Made by a program: the position numbers and the translations under genes. This document shows, piece by piece, positions 1 to 9,081 of a stretch of DNA of 64,000 bases. The stretch lies in NCBI GenBank assembly GCA_013792135.1, contig VMSP01000164.1, positions 1-64,000 of the forward strand, in the 5' to 3' direction. The stretch is from Desulfocapsa sp. GTDB lineage: Bacteria; Desulfobacterota; Desulfobulbia; Desulfobulbales; Desulfocapsaceae. Numbering within the stretch: position 1 is the first letter of the stretch; each line of letters opens with the position of its first letter. The notes beneath the pieces were generated by a model. The model did not search any database. It was not told the origin of the DNA and saw nothing but the letters and a program-made list of their open reading frames with translations.

Positions 1-1
1 A

Positions 2-142
2 CTGGATAAAGTTCGGTCATCAGGTGAGTTTGCCGAAGATGTTGTTTTTGCTATGATTGATGCCATTATGGGGGCAGCAGTTGAGTTCATTCAAACAAGC
101 AGACGGTTAACTGTCAATTCTGTCATGCATTCAAGAAGTTAA
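2..142 (+). CDS. C-terminal fragment of an unidentified protein
   Basis: An open frame enters from the left edge and stops with TAA at 140-142, giving about 46 residues. It contains a hydrophobic stretch (around FAMIDAIMGAAVEF) and ends in a basic tail. Nothing in it identifies a family. It could be the end of a real gene or a chance frame. It is followed by a non-coding gap. Confidence 0.3.
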   Translation: MDKVRSSGEFAEDVVFAMIDAIMGAAVEFIQTSRRLTVNSVMHSRS

Positions 143-456
143 GTCAACACAGAAAGTTGAGTAAATAACATGTCAACAAGCTCCGGAGCTATTCGAGTCT
201 CTCTTTTTAGGTATCTGACAAGCCAATAAGTCCTGAACCCAAAAAACTTTTAAGATGAGACGTGCCAGAAAATTTTACACAAGCCTATAAATGGGAAATA
301 TACTGCACATGAAAAAATGGCTACAACCCCTCGGTTCTTACTTTTTGAAATTACCGTCGTTTTTTGGTGTAATGAATGGTGACTGCAGTGATCTTCTTCA
401 AAAAACAGTCAATGGTCATTCAAAATGACCATTGACACCCGTGAGTTGTAACAATC
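143..456. other. Intergenic region
   Basis: Non-coding gap of about 310 bases downstream of nhaD on the minus strand. The only structure recognised is the terminator hairpin at 399-435. No convincing promoter, RNA gene or small gene was seen in the rest, which is AT-rich. Confidence 0.5.
399..435 (-). terminator. Rho-independent terminator of nhaD
   Basis: Perfect 12-bp inverted repeat (409-420 with 424-435) around a 3-nt loop. Read on the minus strand, it is followed within three bases by a run of six T. It lies 22 bases past the nhaD stop codon and is oriented to terminate that gene. Confidence 0.8.
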
Positions 457-1905
457 TCACATCGGTATCCCGTTGAAAAACCGGCCGTTAATCAGGAAAT
501 GTACCCCGATACTGGCCGCGTAACCCAAAGCAATTACCGGCAACCATTTCAAATGCCCTCCAAAGGTATACATTCCCCGAGCCTGGCCCATGAGTGCCAC
601 CCCTGCGGCTGAGCCGATGGAAAGCATACTGCCACCGACACCGGCGGTCAGAGTAACCAGCAGCCAGTGGCCTGTGGACATGTCGGGCTTCATGGTGAGC
701 ACGGCAAACATCACCGGAATGTTGTCGACGATGGCGGAAAGAACACCAACCATGATATTGGCGGCTGTCGGACCCCAGTCACCATACATGACTTGGGAGG
801 CCATGGTCAGGTATCCGATAAAGCCAAGGCCACCGACACAGAGGATAACACCGTAGAAAAACATCAGGGTGTCCCATTCAGCCCTGGCAACATGCCTGAA
901 CACATCAAAGGGTACCGTGTCACCAATCTCTTCTTCTGCCTTGTCCGGGTCATAACTTTGGCTGCCGTGGCCGTTTTTATGGGTTTTTTTCAGGTAAAAA
1001 CCAAATATTTTCAGATAGGCAAGACCTGTCATCATCCCCATCATCGGCGGCAGGTAGAGAAAATTATGGAAGCTGACTGCGGTGGCAATAGTCAGAAGGA
1101 AGAGGATCATAACCATAATAGCACCGCGTTTCATCTTGACACCACTCTCACAGGCAGAAGGATGAACCTTGGGCACGGCAAAACACATGATCACGGCCGG
1201 CACCAGCCAATTCACGGCAGCGGGAACAAAGAGGTTGAAAAATGTCCAGAAGTCAACAATACCTTTCTGCCAGACCATGAGGGTCGTGATGTCGCCAAAA
1301 GGACTGAAGGCACCGCCCGCATTGGCGGCGACAACAATATTAATACAGGACAGGCTGATAAATTTAACATTGTCCTTACCAATGGCCATAACCACGGCAC
1401 ACATGAGCAAGGCGGTGGTCAGATTATCGGCCACCGGTGAGATGAAAAAGGCAAGGAGTCCGGTAATCCAGAAGAGTTGGCGGAAGGAATAACCGGCACA
1501 GACCAGTTTGGCCCGCAAGGCCTCAAAGATCTGCCGTTCCTCCATGGCATTGATATAGGTCATGGCCACAAGCAGAAAGAGAAGGAGTTCGGCATACTCC
1601 AAAATGTTATGGCGTACCGCCACCTCAGCGGCATGGGTAAAACCGTTACTGGCGTAAACCCAGGCAATGATACCCCAGATCAGACCGGCAGCCAGCAGCA
1701 CCGGCTTGGATTTACGCATGTGGGTATACTCTTCGGCCATAACCAGACCATAGGCCACAACGAAAAGAAGAAGGGAAACATAGCCGACCCAGCTTGCAGT
1801 GAGGTCAAGATGGTTTCCAGCGGCGGCATCCATTGCCATTGCAGCACCTGGTACGCCAAACAGCATGAAGACAAGAAAAAACAACCTATAAGATATTCTG
1901 AACAC
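457..1905 (-). CDS. nhaD: Sodium:proton antiporter, NhaD family
   Basis: Predicted inner-membrane Na+/H+ antiporter of the NhaD (ion transporter superfamily) type, 482 aa, with an N-terminal hydrophobic signal-like segment and about a dozen hydrophobic spans. Family-typical motifs include SPVADNLTTALLMC near residue 155, NAGGAFSPFGDITTLM near 195, and VDNIPVMFAV near 395, with polar and acidic residues inside membrane spans. It would exchange Na+ for H+ for pH and sodium homeostasis. It stands alone with its own terminator downstream. The alternative within the superfamily (an arsenite- or citrate-type permease) is less likely because the DNLTTALLM and DNIPVMF motifs are those of NhaD. Confidence 0.9.
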   Translation of the reverse strand: MFRISYRLFFLVFMLFGVPGAAMAMDAAAGNHLDLTASWVGYVSLLLFVVAYGLVMAEEYTHMRKSKPVLLAAGLIWGIIAWVYASNGFTHAAEVAVRHNILEYAELLLFLLVAMTYINAMEERQIFEALRAKLVCAGYSFRQLFWITGLLAFFISPVADNLTTALLMCAVVMAIGKDNVKFISLSCINIVVAANAGGAFSPFGDITTLMVWQKGIVDFWTFFNLFVPAAVNWLVPAVIMCFAVPKVHPSACESGVKMKRGAIMVMILFLLTIATAVSFHNFLYLPPMMGMMTGLAYLKIFGFYLKKTHKNGHGSQSYDPDKAEEEIGDTVPFDVFRHVARAEWDTLMFFYGVILCVGGLGFIGYLTMASQVMYGDWGPTAANIMVGVLSAIVDNIPVMFAVLTMKPDMSTGHWLLVTLTAGVGGSMLSIGSAAGVALMGQARGMYTFGGHLKWLPVIALGYAASIGVHFLINGRFFNGIPM

Positions 1906-2130
1906 TACAGACCTCCTCTTCCATGAATTTAAAGTTACCTTTTACTTTTGGCGCCACACCTCCACCTGATATCCGGAGTGCACGAGCAAAAATAAAATTT
2001 TAACACGGGGGTTTATGCAGACAACTCAACCACCCGACATAACTTTTTTAAAATTACCTTTACCTCACAAGCCATTTAACTCAAGGGCCAAACAAATAGA
2101 CCACTGATTGAGATGAGGCGCTTACAACTA

Positions 2131-2751
2131 TCACGACATAGTCTTACCTTTGCAAAATTCCTGGTTCCCTCTTTCGATATCAACACATGGGAGACAGAGG
2201 GATCGCTTGTCAACGATCGTAACCCTGGGTACCATTACCTTCTCCCCGCACCTGGCACAACGAATACTGGGATTGACACGGGCCTGCTCCGGCAGTTGTT
2301 CTTTGACTCTTCGGATCTCAAAGAGAGCCTCCGTATCAGCCTGGAGAATTGCCTGAATCTTCCTGCCCTTATGGGCCTTGATCGCCCGCATGACCTCGGT
2401 TGACCGATCGCCCCGGGAAAAACGCTGCCAACAGGCGGTCATCTCCTCATCTTCCGGCGGGGCAATCCAGGTGACACTGATTCGCACCCCTTCCCCTTCC
2501 GGTCGTTTGAGAAAGGTATAGACCTGTTTCCCATAATCCCTGACCACCAGGTTTCCTTTTCCAAAGGTACAACCACTCACCACCTGAATGGCATCAACAG
2601 CACAGGAACAATTTTCCACCACCGCCACCAGTTCTTCATCCCTGGAACGCGCACCCATGGCATCAAGGGCCGCTTGCGCCACCCGGAAGCCAAAGGCCAG
2701 ACCTGGACAGACGTGGCCATGGAATTGAACAACCTCTTCAAAGGATTTCAT
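2131..2751 (-). CDS. FmdE-family protein (formylmethanofuran dehydrogenase subunit E-like)
   Basis: A 206-aa protein starting at the ATG at 2751, preceded by GGGAGGAG; the open frame extends further upstream but lacks support there. The N-terminus has the FmdE signature FHGHVCPGLAFGFR (residues 10-23) and a second conserved cysteine region (ENCSCAVDAIQVVSGCTFGKGN). The C-terminus has a CARC...CLPC zinc-ribbon-like pair. Members bind Fe-S or zinc and occur in methanogens and sulfate reducers, often near molybdopterin enzymes, but their role outside the formylmethanofuran complex is not established. It lies 38 bp downstream of umuC on the same strand and may share its transcript. Confidence 0.85.
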   Translation of the reverse strand: MKSFEEVVQFHGHVCPGLAFGFRVAQAALDAMGARSRDEELVAVVENCSCAVDAIQVVSGCTFGKGNLVVRDYGKQVYTFLKRPEGEGVRISVTWIAPPEDEEMTACWQRFSRGDRSTEVMRAIKAHKGRKIQAILQADTEALFEIRRVKEQLPEQARVNPSIRCARCGEKVMVPRVTIVDKRSLCLPCVDIERGNQEFCKGKTMS

Positions 2752-2789
2752 TTTCTCCTCCCTGTTGATAATGGCAAACGTCTTGTAAC

Positions 2790-4067
2790 TTATACCAGAG
2801 ATGCCTTGACCAGCGGCAGCTCCTGCCAACTGCTTGTATAGGCCGACGATTTGTACGACTGGCGCATCCCCCATAATTTGTGTGCTCCGGTCAATCCATA
2901 TCGGATGGTATCCTGCCCCCACTTATCATTGATCCTGTCGAGCGCCGTCATCAGCGGTTTATTTTCCTCGGTCGTCGGGGCAAAAAGGCTCTGCTGCTTA
3001 TATCCCTGAGGGGACAGAGCTGACAGGAGAACCCCTGCCTTCTGATATCTATATCCCGCTTTATAAAGGGACTGAAGACAGCGCAAGGCCGTGGTTATCA
3101 ACATTGAGGTGTCTGACGTCGGGTGGGGCAAAGGCACGGTTTGGCCATTAAAATACGAGACTGCCTGATCACCAAAACGATTAGTGGCCAAAAAAAGATG
3201 CAGCGCGCCAGCCTCAAGGTTCTGTTCCCTCAGCTTTACCGCCGCCCTGGAGGAAAAGCTGATGACCGCCTCTCTGAGATCACTCAATGCCGTTACCGGT
3301 TGGCCAAAAGATCGAGAGGTGACGATGGATTTTTTGGCGGCTGGGGCCTTCTCCAGAGGCAGGCAGGAGATACCATTCAGCTCCATGACAATCCGTGCCC
3401 CAACCACCGTCAGATGCTTGCGGATCCATGCATCATTGGCCCTTTTCAGTTCAAGGGCGTTATGAATCCCCTGCCTGCCCAGTTTTTCCGTAAAGCGCTT
3501 GCCAATCCCCCAGACATCATTGACCTCTGTCTGCCGGAGGACATCATCCATCTGGCTGCTGTCAGCCAGATCAAACACGCCCTGATAGCGGCCTTCTTTT
3601 TTGGCAACCCGACCGGCAATCTTGGCCAGGGTTTTGCTTGGCCCAATACCAATGGATACAGGAATCCCCACATATTTCCTGATTCGTTCCCTGAGCTCTG
3701 CCGCATAACTGATCCGGTTCCAGTTCCTGCTAACCGGCAGGGACAAAAAGGCCTCATCAATGGAATAGACCTCCATCTCCGCCTCCATCTGGTGCAGGAC
3801 ATCCATCACCCTGGCGGAAAGATCTCCATACAAGGCATAATTGGAAGAAAAGACATGGATATTCTGCCTGCGGGCAAAGGCCTTGATCTTGAAATAAGGC
3901 TCGCCCATGGGAATCCCCAGCGCTTTGGCCTCATTGGACCGGGCAATCACGCAGCCGTCATTATTGGAAAGCACAACCACCGGTTGGATGTTGAGCGCAG
4001 GACGAAACAAACGCTCGCAGGAGACATAGAAGTTGTTGCAATCAACCAGGGCAAAGACTTTTTTCAT
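2790..4067 (-). CDS. umuC: DNA polymerase V catalytic subunit UmuC
   Basis: Y-family translesion polymerase, 425 aa (E. coli UmuC is 422). The start is placed at the ATG at 4067, giving MKKVFALVDCNNFYVSCERLF; the upstream extension overlaps umuD and has no family similarity. Visible motifs are the palm DCNNFYVSCERLF with the first metal-binding Asp, NNDGCVIARSNEAKALG, and YSIDEAFLSL with the catalytic Asp-Glu pair near residue 100. The helix-hairpin-helix and little-finger regions follow. It is expected to act with UmuD' in SOS mutagenesis. Seven bases separate it from the umuD stop, indicating an operon. Confidence 0.95.
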   Translation of the reverse strand: MKKVFALVDCNNFYVSCERLFRPALNIQPVVVLSNNDGCVIARSNEAKALGIPMGEPYFKIKAFARRQNIHVFSSNYALYGDLSARVMDVLHQMEAEMEVYSIDEAFLSLPVSRNWNRISYAAELRERIRKYVGIPVSIGIGPSKTLAKIAGRVAKKEGRYQGVFDLADSSQMDDVLRQTEVNDVWGIGKRFTEKLGRQGIHNALELKRANDAWIRKHLTVVGARIVMELNGISCLPLEKAPAAKKSIVTSRSFGQPVTALSDLREAVISFSSRAAVKLREQNLEAGALHLFLATNRFGDQAVSYFNGQTVPLPHPTSDTSMLITTALRCLQSLYKAGYRYQKAGVLLSALSPQGYKQQSLFAPTTEENKPLMTALDRINDKWGQDTIRYGLTGAHKLWGMRQSYKSSAYTSSWQELPLVKASLV

Positions 4068-4074
4068 AACACCA

Positions 4075-4512
4075 TCAAAATTGATGAATGACACTGGTAA
4101 CCACGCCCCACACCTCGCACCCGGCCTCTTCACTGATCTTCACCGCAGGATACGCAGCATTGGCCGCCACCAGCTGCCAGGAGGAATCCCTGCCCATCAG
4201 CCGTTTTACGGTCAACTCGCCATGAATAATGGCAATGACGATCTTACCGTGACCAGCCTGCAATGATCTGTCTACAACCAGAATATCGTCATGATTAATC
4301 CCGGCATCGGTCATGGAATCGCCGGCCACCCTCACAAAAAATGTGGCCGCCGGGTTTTGAATCAGCAGTTCGTTCAGATCCAGTTTCCGATCAACATGAT
4401 CGTCGGCAGGTGAAGGAAAACCGGCAGAAACTCCACAGGAGAAGAGTGGACGGATCACGTTGGTCTTTTGCTCTAGACCATATATGACAGCGATCGAAGA
4501 ATCTGTTTTCAT
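4075..4512 (-). CDS. umuD: UmuD, SOS mutagenesis protein and S24-family autoprotease
   Basis: A 145-aa LexA/UmuD-like serine peptidase. Start taken at the ATG at 4512; an in-frame extension upstream looks like a chance hydrophobic stretch. The self-cleavage region reads CGVSAGFPSPADD, matching the E. coli CGFPSPAADY site with Ala-Gly at the probable scissile bond. The catalytic Ser is in GDSM and the catalytic Lys in TVKRL. After RecA-stimulated cleavage, UmuD' would join UmuC. No E. coli-type LexA box was seen upstream, so SOS control is inferred from the family only. Confidence 0.92.
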   Translation of the reverse strand: MKTDSSIAVIYGLEQKTNVIRPLFSCGVSAGFPSPADDHVDRKLDLNELLIQNPAATFFVRVAGDSMTDAGINHDDILVVDRSLQAGHGKIVIAIIHGELTVKRLMGRDSSWQLVAANAAYPAVKISEEAGCEVWGVVTSVIHQF

Positions 4513-4566
4513 GGGGAAGCCAAAGTACCAAGACAGCAAGAGGAAAAGAAAGGACAAGAAAGTGTT

Positions 4567-4617
4567 CAGCGATCAGCTTCAAGTCAGACAGTTGCTCTGC
4601 CAGGAAGCTGATCGCTG
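4567..4617. terminator. Perfect 14-bp inverted repeat, probable terminator of the FadL-type gene
   Basis: Arms 4567-4580 and 4604-4617 are exactly complementary with a 23-nt loop. The repeat lies 10 bases past the stop of the outer-membrane protein gene and about 55 bases upstream of umuD. Read on the minus strand, the sequence after it is T-rich but without a pure U-tract, so an attenuator or operator for umuDC is also possible. Confidence 0.5.
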
Positions 4618-4627
4618 CTGAAGCCAC

Positions 4628-5863
4628 CTAGAAGGTATAGGTAAGCCCTACAGTCAGAAGATGGGCGGCAGAATCGGTAAAAGTACCGTCCACGATGGCA
4701 TTGGTGACCGAGCGGCTCTTTTTATAATCATAGAGATAGCCGGCGCCAAGCTCCACCTGTGCGCTTACCTTGTAACGCGCGCCCAAGGAATAGAGATAGG
4801 CATCGGAGTCAGGGAGATCAAAGCCCAGGGTGGCGTCAGGGACAGGTGTTTGATCATAGGCAAAGCCAGCCATCAGAGTCCAGGCCTCATTGAGATCATA
4901 GGAAATCCCCAAGCGATAGGCATCGCTGTCATCCCAGTTTTTGACAATGGGAGTACCAAAGGCACCGATTATTACCGGATTACGCAGGGTGGTATCATAT
5001 TGAAAGATGATATTCTCATAGTCTGACCAGTATGTACGATCCCAGGTCAGATCAACGGTCAACTTATCAAAGGTATAGGCCGCGGAGAGGCTCAAAACCG
5101 CTGGAGCCGGAATGCTGACACTGCCACCTGTGGCCACAGGAGCAGCCTGGGTGTTGGTGCCGAGCAGAGCGTCACCGTCGAGATCAAGATCCACCTCGGA
5201 ACGATAGGTCACAGCCAGGGTCATGTTCTTCATCGGCCGGGCGGAAAGAGCGGCGTTCCAACCCAGCTCAGTGGTGTCTCCTTCCATAAAACGGGTCGCG
5301 GTGTAGCCCATCGTACGCGAGACAACACCATTACTGCTCACCTTGGCAGAGCTGTAAAGTATGCGCGGACCTGCGGCAACGGCGAAATAGTCACAAAGTT
5401 TATAAGAAATCGTGGGGTTGATATCAAAGACCTTGAGGCTATACTCTTCAGAAAAGGTTCGGGGGAAGGGTTGTTGCCAGCGCTTGGACAGACCATAGGG
5501 GGCGGTTACGGAAAAACCAACCCTGAAATTATTATAGTCAGGGGAAACCATGAATACCGTTGGCAGCAGAAAGTTTTCTTTCTCGGACTCACCGTTCATG
5601 GTTACTGAACGATCATCACTATAGGTTATCGACGGCAGATGGATATAGGTCAAATCACCCTCAACCTGCCATGTGTCAGCACTGTTCCAGGACATATTGG
5701 CCGGATTGAAATAACTGGCATCAGCACCATTGGCTGAGGCGATATGAGCACCTGCCTTTGCCGTTGAATCCACCGACTGCTCAGGAATCCGGTAGCCAGC
5801 GGCCCAGGCTGACCCAGCAGTCAAAAGAGCTGCCAGGGAAACCACAGAGATTATCTTCTTCAT
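4628..5863 (-). CDS. OmpP1/FadL/TodX-family outer-membrane transporter
   Basis: Predicted 14-stranded beta-barrel channel for long-chain fatty acids or other hydrophobic compounds, 411 aa. It has a clear Sec signal peptide (MKKIISVVSLAALLTAGSA, cut near AWA-AGYR). The mature N-terminus GYRIPEQSVDSTAKAGA and ANGADASYFNPANMSW match the FadL hatch region, and the chain ends in LTVGLTYTF with the terminal aromatic residue of barrel proteins. It follows an acyl-CoA ligase gene by 83 bp on the same strand, so uptake and activation of a fatty or aromatic acid may be coupled. The exact substrate cannot be read from the sequence. Confidence 0.9.
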   Translation of the reverse strand: MKKIISVVSLAALLTAGSAWAAGYRIPEQSVDSTAKAGAHIASANGADASYFNPANMSWNSADTWQVEGDLTYIHLPSITYSDDRSVTMNGESEKENFLLPTVFMVSPDYNNFRVGFSVTAPYGLSKRWQQPFPRTFSEEYSLKVFDINPTISYKLCDYFAVAAGPRILYSSAKVSSNGVVSRTMGYTATRFMEGDTTELGWNAALSARPMKNMTLAVTYRSEVDLDLDGDALLGTNTQAAPVATGGSVSIPAPAVLSLSAAYTFDKLTVDLTWDRTYWSDYENIIFQYDTTLRNPVIIGAFGTPIVKNWDDSDAYRLGISYDLNEAWTLMAGFAYDQTPVPDATLGFDLPDSDAYLYSLGARYKVSAQVELGAGYLYDYKKSRSVTNAIVDGTFTDSAAHLLTVGLTYTF

Positions 5864-5946
5864 TTCTTCTCCTCAATAATATTTTTCTTTCCAATCAACC
5901 AGAGCATCCGGTTAACCAATAGACACACTTTGCAAAAACCATGGTC

Positions 5947-7650
5947 TCAGGACATCATGCTTCCACCAGCATAAAGATACCGTTTAATCTTATGAGTTGC
6001 TGTCTTGACAAAGGGTTCCCGGCGCTCAAGCATCCTGGTCAATCGCGCGGCCGGCGACACCTGTTCATTTATCTCCGCCCGCATCTCCGCCAGCAACCCT
6101 TCTATGTACTCATGCCGCTGAAGCCGTGACTGATCGGTGGTTGCCGCATCAACATACTCATAATCAGGATAGACCCAGGCCTCAAGACGGTTATTATTTT
6201 CAACCACCAGCGAATCCACAACCCAGGGACGCACATTCATCTTATGTTCAATGGCCTCAGGATAGACATTTTCACCATTGGACATGACAATAACATTCTT
6301 GGATCGACCCCGGACATGTAAATTGCCCAGATCATCAATGTACCCCAGATCGCCGGTGGCCAACCAGCCATCTTCGGTGATAGCTTCAGCGGTAGCGTCC
6401 GGATCATTATAGTAGCCTCGCATCACATTCGGGCCACAACCATAAATCTCGCCGATACCAGTCTGGGGATCAGGGTCGACAATTTTTACCTTCACTCCGG
6501 GAACAGGCTTGCCTGTTGAACCTACAACAATAGTTTTATCGCCTGGCGGCCCACCTGCCAGCAAAGGTGCACACTCAGTCAAGCCATAGCCGATAAGATA
6601 AGGAAAACCGGCATTATACAAAAACTGTTCAACCTCCGGGTTGAGGGCCGCCCCACCTATTCCCATCAGTTGCAGATTCCCGCCAAAGAACTCCAGAAGC
6701 TTTGCCCCGATGCGTTTATGGATAAATTTTTTGCCCGCCTCAAAGCGACAAATCAGAGACAAGGCGAAACTTTTGCTAATCTGTGGGAGTACCCGTTTTT
6801 TATAAATTTTTTCCAGTACAAGAGGCACCGCAAAGATGGCATAGGGCTTTTCCTGGCTGCAGATTCTCTGCAGGACGGCCGGCGTCGGTGTCTTACCTGC
6901 ATAGGCAATTCTGGCACCCCACGACAAGGGCAGGATAAATCCTAATGTAAACTCATAGGTATGTGACATGGGAAGGATGGAAAGAAAAACAGCTCCCGGC
7001 TCGACATCAATCATGGCAGAAGCGGATCTGGCATTGGCAACCAGATTCTTATGACTGAGCATGACGGCCTTGGAATATCCTGAGGTCCCTGAGGTATAGA
7101 GGATAGATGCCAGATCATCTTCAAGCACCTTATCGAAGACAATATTCCCTTTTGCTGCCGCCTCTTCCCGCATTTCCAGAGCACCCACCAGATAGCCAGA
7201 AAAGGTCTCCACAGCAAGAAAGTCGAGGCTGGCAGCAGAGTCATCGAGCATAACAATCCGCTTCAGGCTCTTCTGATTTAACTCATATATTTTTTCTATC
7301 TGCCGCTCGGTGGTGAAAAGAACCGGTACCCGCATCTCTGTGAGGATATGATGGACATCCGCCTCCGGCAAATCAGGCAAGACGGGAACAGCGACAGCTC
7401 CCAGACGGACAATGGCAAAATAGGCGGCGCCCCAGTTTTGGGAATTTTCCGCCAGAATGGCAATATGATCACCTTTTTTGATCCCTTCCCTCGACAAGCG
7501 TACCGCCAGCGCGATAATCCGCTCATAAAAAACCTGATAACTCAAAGGAGTTTCAAGGGCCATTCCTACTGCCGGCAAGTCAGCAAATTTTTTCTGACTT
7601 GCATCAATGATATCATTCAAGGTCATATGCACACTGGTGTCATCCGGCAC
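5947..7650 (-). CDS. AMP-dependent acyl-CoA synthetase (long-chain fatty acid-CoA ligase-like)
   Basis: A 567-aa ANL-superfamily adenylate-forming enzyme that would activate a carboxylic acid with ATP and CoA. The start is a GTG at 7650 preceded by AAGGGG at good spacing. Visible motifs are the phosphate-binding loop LYTSGTSGYSKAVMLSH (near residue 187), the A5-type motif YGLTECAPLL (near 358), and the A7 motif WLATGDLGYID with the hinge GRSKNVIVMSNGENVYPEAIE. The C-terminus has a typical catalytic-Lys region (FVKTATHKIKRYL). Its place upstream of the FadL-like channel suggests long-chain fatty acids, but other acids are possible. Confidence 0.88.
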   Translation of the reverse strand: MPDDTSVHMTLNDIIDASQKKFADLPAVGMALETPLSYQVFYERIIALAVRLSREGIKKGDHIAILAENSQNWGAAYFAIVRLGAVAVPVLPDLPEADVHHILTEMRVPVLFTTERQIEKIYELNQKSLKRIVMLDDSAASLDFLAVETFSGYLVGALEMREEAAAKGNIVFDKVLEDDLASILYTSGTSGYSKAVMLSHKNLVANARSASAMIDVEPGAVFLSILPMSHTYEFTLGFILPLSWGARIAYAGKTPTPAVLQRICSQEKPYAIFAVPLVLEKIYKKRVLPQISKSFALSLICRFEAGKKFIHKRIGAKLLEFFGGNLQLMGIGGAALNPEVEQFLYNAGFPYLIGYGLTECAPLLAGGPPGDKTIVVGSTGKPVPGVKVKIVDPDPQTGIGEIYGCGPNVMRGYYNDPDATAEAITEDGWLATGDLGYIDDLGNLHVRGRSKNVIVMSNGENVYPEAIEHKMNVRPWVVDSLVVENNNRLEAWVYPDYEYVDAATTDQSRLQRHEYIEGLLAEMRAEINEQVSPAARLTRMLERREPFVKTATHKIKRYLYAGGSMMS

Positions 7651-7846
7651 GAAACGCCCCTTTTCATATTGTGTTAGTTATTATACTGACAATCATGGGG
7701 ATAGTAGGAAGAGATCGGGACCGCTAGTTACTGGCATAATCGTATTCGATCTTACCTAAAACAAACTTTTCGGTCAATTAAGAAGCAACGGAGAACCAAC
7801 TCCAAAAGCTTATTTTTTGTTTCTTTTACAAAAATGCTTTAATTTC

Positions 7847-7875
7847 TTGACAAGAAACAGCCTGTTATATAAAAA
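7847..7875 (+). promoter_or_regulatory. Candidate sigma-70 promoter for the S11 peptidase gene
   Basis: A consensus -35 TTGACA at 7847-7852 is followed by an AT-rich stretch giving TATAAA at 15 bp spacing or TAAAAA at 17 bp. The start codon is about 25-60 bases downstream. The -10 assignment is uncertain. Confidence 0.4.
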
Positions 7876-7898
7876 TAATCAAAGGTTTATAATTTCTT

Positions 7899-9065
7899 AT
7901 GATATCTTCTGTCCATCGGAACATACTTGCCCCTATGATAAAATCATCTATTCCCTCTTTTCTGTTGGCCAGTCTGTTGCTCTGCTGTTTTTTTATCGGA
8001 CTATCGGCCACGCCAACCATGGCTGTTCCTGTGCTGCAGGACAAGGCCAAGCGATCGGTGAATTCGAGCCGGACAAAGAGTACCATCAACAAAGATATCC
8101 CCCAGGAGATAAAGGTCCTCGGAAACTACAAGGACATCTCTCCACATAAAAAAAATATCGGCAAGGTCAGGCCAGAAGCTGCTCTTACGGCACAGGAAGT
8201 TACTGTCACCACAGTTACTGTCACCGAGGTCAGAACGACCCAGTGCTCATCTCGGGGCAGCAAGAAACTCGAGAAGAAGATCTCAGCAAAAAGTGCCTTC
8301 ATCATGGATGCAGCCAATGGTGAGACTATTTTTGCAGTGTCTCCTGATACCCCCCGCCAGCCAGCCAGCACCATCAAAATCCTGACCGGCATGATTGCCA
8401 TCAAATCCCTTGATTCCAACGACTCTGTCTCGGTCAGTTCCAAGGCCGCCGAACAACCAAGCTCCAAGGTCTATCTTGAGAGGAAGAAACAGTATAGGGC
8501 CGATGACCTGATCAATGCCGTTTTGCTCTCTTCGGCTAATGATGCCAGCGTTGCCCTGGCCGAAAAAATTGCCGGTTCAGAGAAATCCTTTGCCCGCATG
8601 ATGACCTTGCGAGCCAAACTCTGGGGCGCACAGAAAACAGTCTGCAAGACCGCCAACGGCTTGACCGCGGAAGGACAAAGCAGCACAGCCCGAGACTTGG
8701 CTACTATCTTCAGGCACGTCATGCAGGATAAAGAATTTTCGCAGAGGATGAAACAGATCAAGGCCCATACCGCAGAGGGGAAACTGCTCCGCAATCACAA
8801 CAAGGCCCTGTGGCAGATAGAAGGGGCGATAGGCGGCAAGACCGGCTTTACCAATGCGGCCGGACAAACCTATGTGGGGAAATTCAAAAGAGGATCCAGT
8901 GAGATCGTCGTCGCGATCATGGGCAGCAGAACCATGTGGGCGGATCTCAAGGCACTGGTGGAGTATGGTTTTGCGCAACAGACATCAACGGTCGCCGGCA
9001 CCATCGAGAAGTCAGGAAAGACAAAGGTTGTTGCCAGCCTCCCCATGGTCAGCCAGCAACAATAA
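7899..9065 (+). CDS. D-alanyl-D-alanine carboxypeptidase, peptidase S11 family
   Basis: A 388-aa low-molecular-weight penicillin-binding protein acting on peptidoglycan in the periplasm. It has a signal-anchor-like N-terminus (FLLASLLLCCFFIGLSA). The catalytic set is complete: SxxK in PASTIKILTGM, SxN in LLSSANDASVALAEKIAG, and KTG in GGKTGFTNAAGQTYVG. Between the signal and the SxxK motif is a low-complexity Thr/Val-rich linker (VTVTTVTVTEV). A second ATG at 7935 is an alternative start and would give a more compact signal peptide; neither has a strong ribosome-binding site. It is shorter than DacA-type enzymes with a full C-terminal membrane-anchoring domain. Confidence 0.88.
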   Translation: MISSVHRNILAPMIKSSIPSFLLASLLLCCFFIGLSATPTMAVPVLQDKAKRSVNSSRTKSTINKDIPQEIKVLGNYKDISPHKKNIGKVRPEAALTAQEVTVTTVTVTEVRTTQCSSRGSKKLEKKISAKSAFIMDAANGETIFAVSPDTPRQPASTIKILTGMIAIKSLDSNDSVSVSSKAAEQPSSKVYLERKKQYRADDLINAVLLSSANDASVALAEKIAGSEKSFARMMTLRAKLWGAQKTVCKTANGLTAEGQSSTARDLATIFRHVMQDKEFSQRMKQIKAHTAEGKLLRNHNKALWQIEGAIGGKTGFTNAAGQTYVGKFKRGSSEIVVAIMGSRTMWADLKALVEYGFAQQTSTVAGTIEKSGKTKVVASLPMVSQQQ

Positions 9066-9081
9066 AGAAGGGAAACCGTCC

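Noticed and set aside
667-1440. Plus-strand 257-aa open frame opposite nhaD
   Set aside because: Shadow of nhaD; no family motifs, no ribosome-binding site, low-complexity His/Asn-rich translation.
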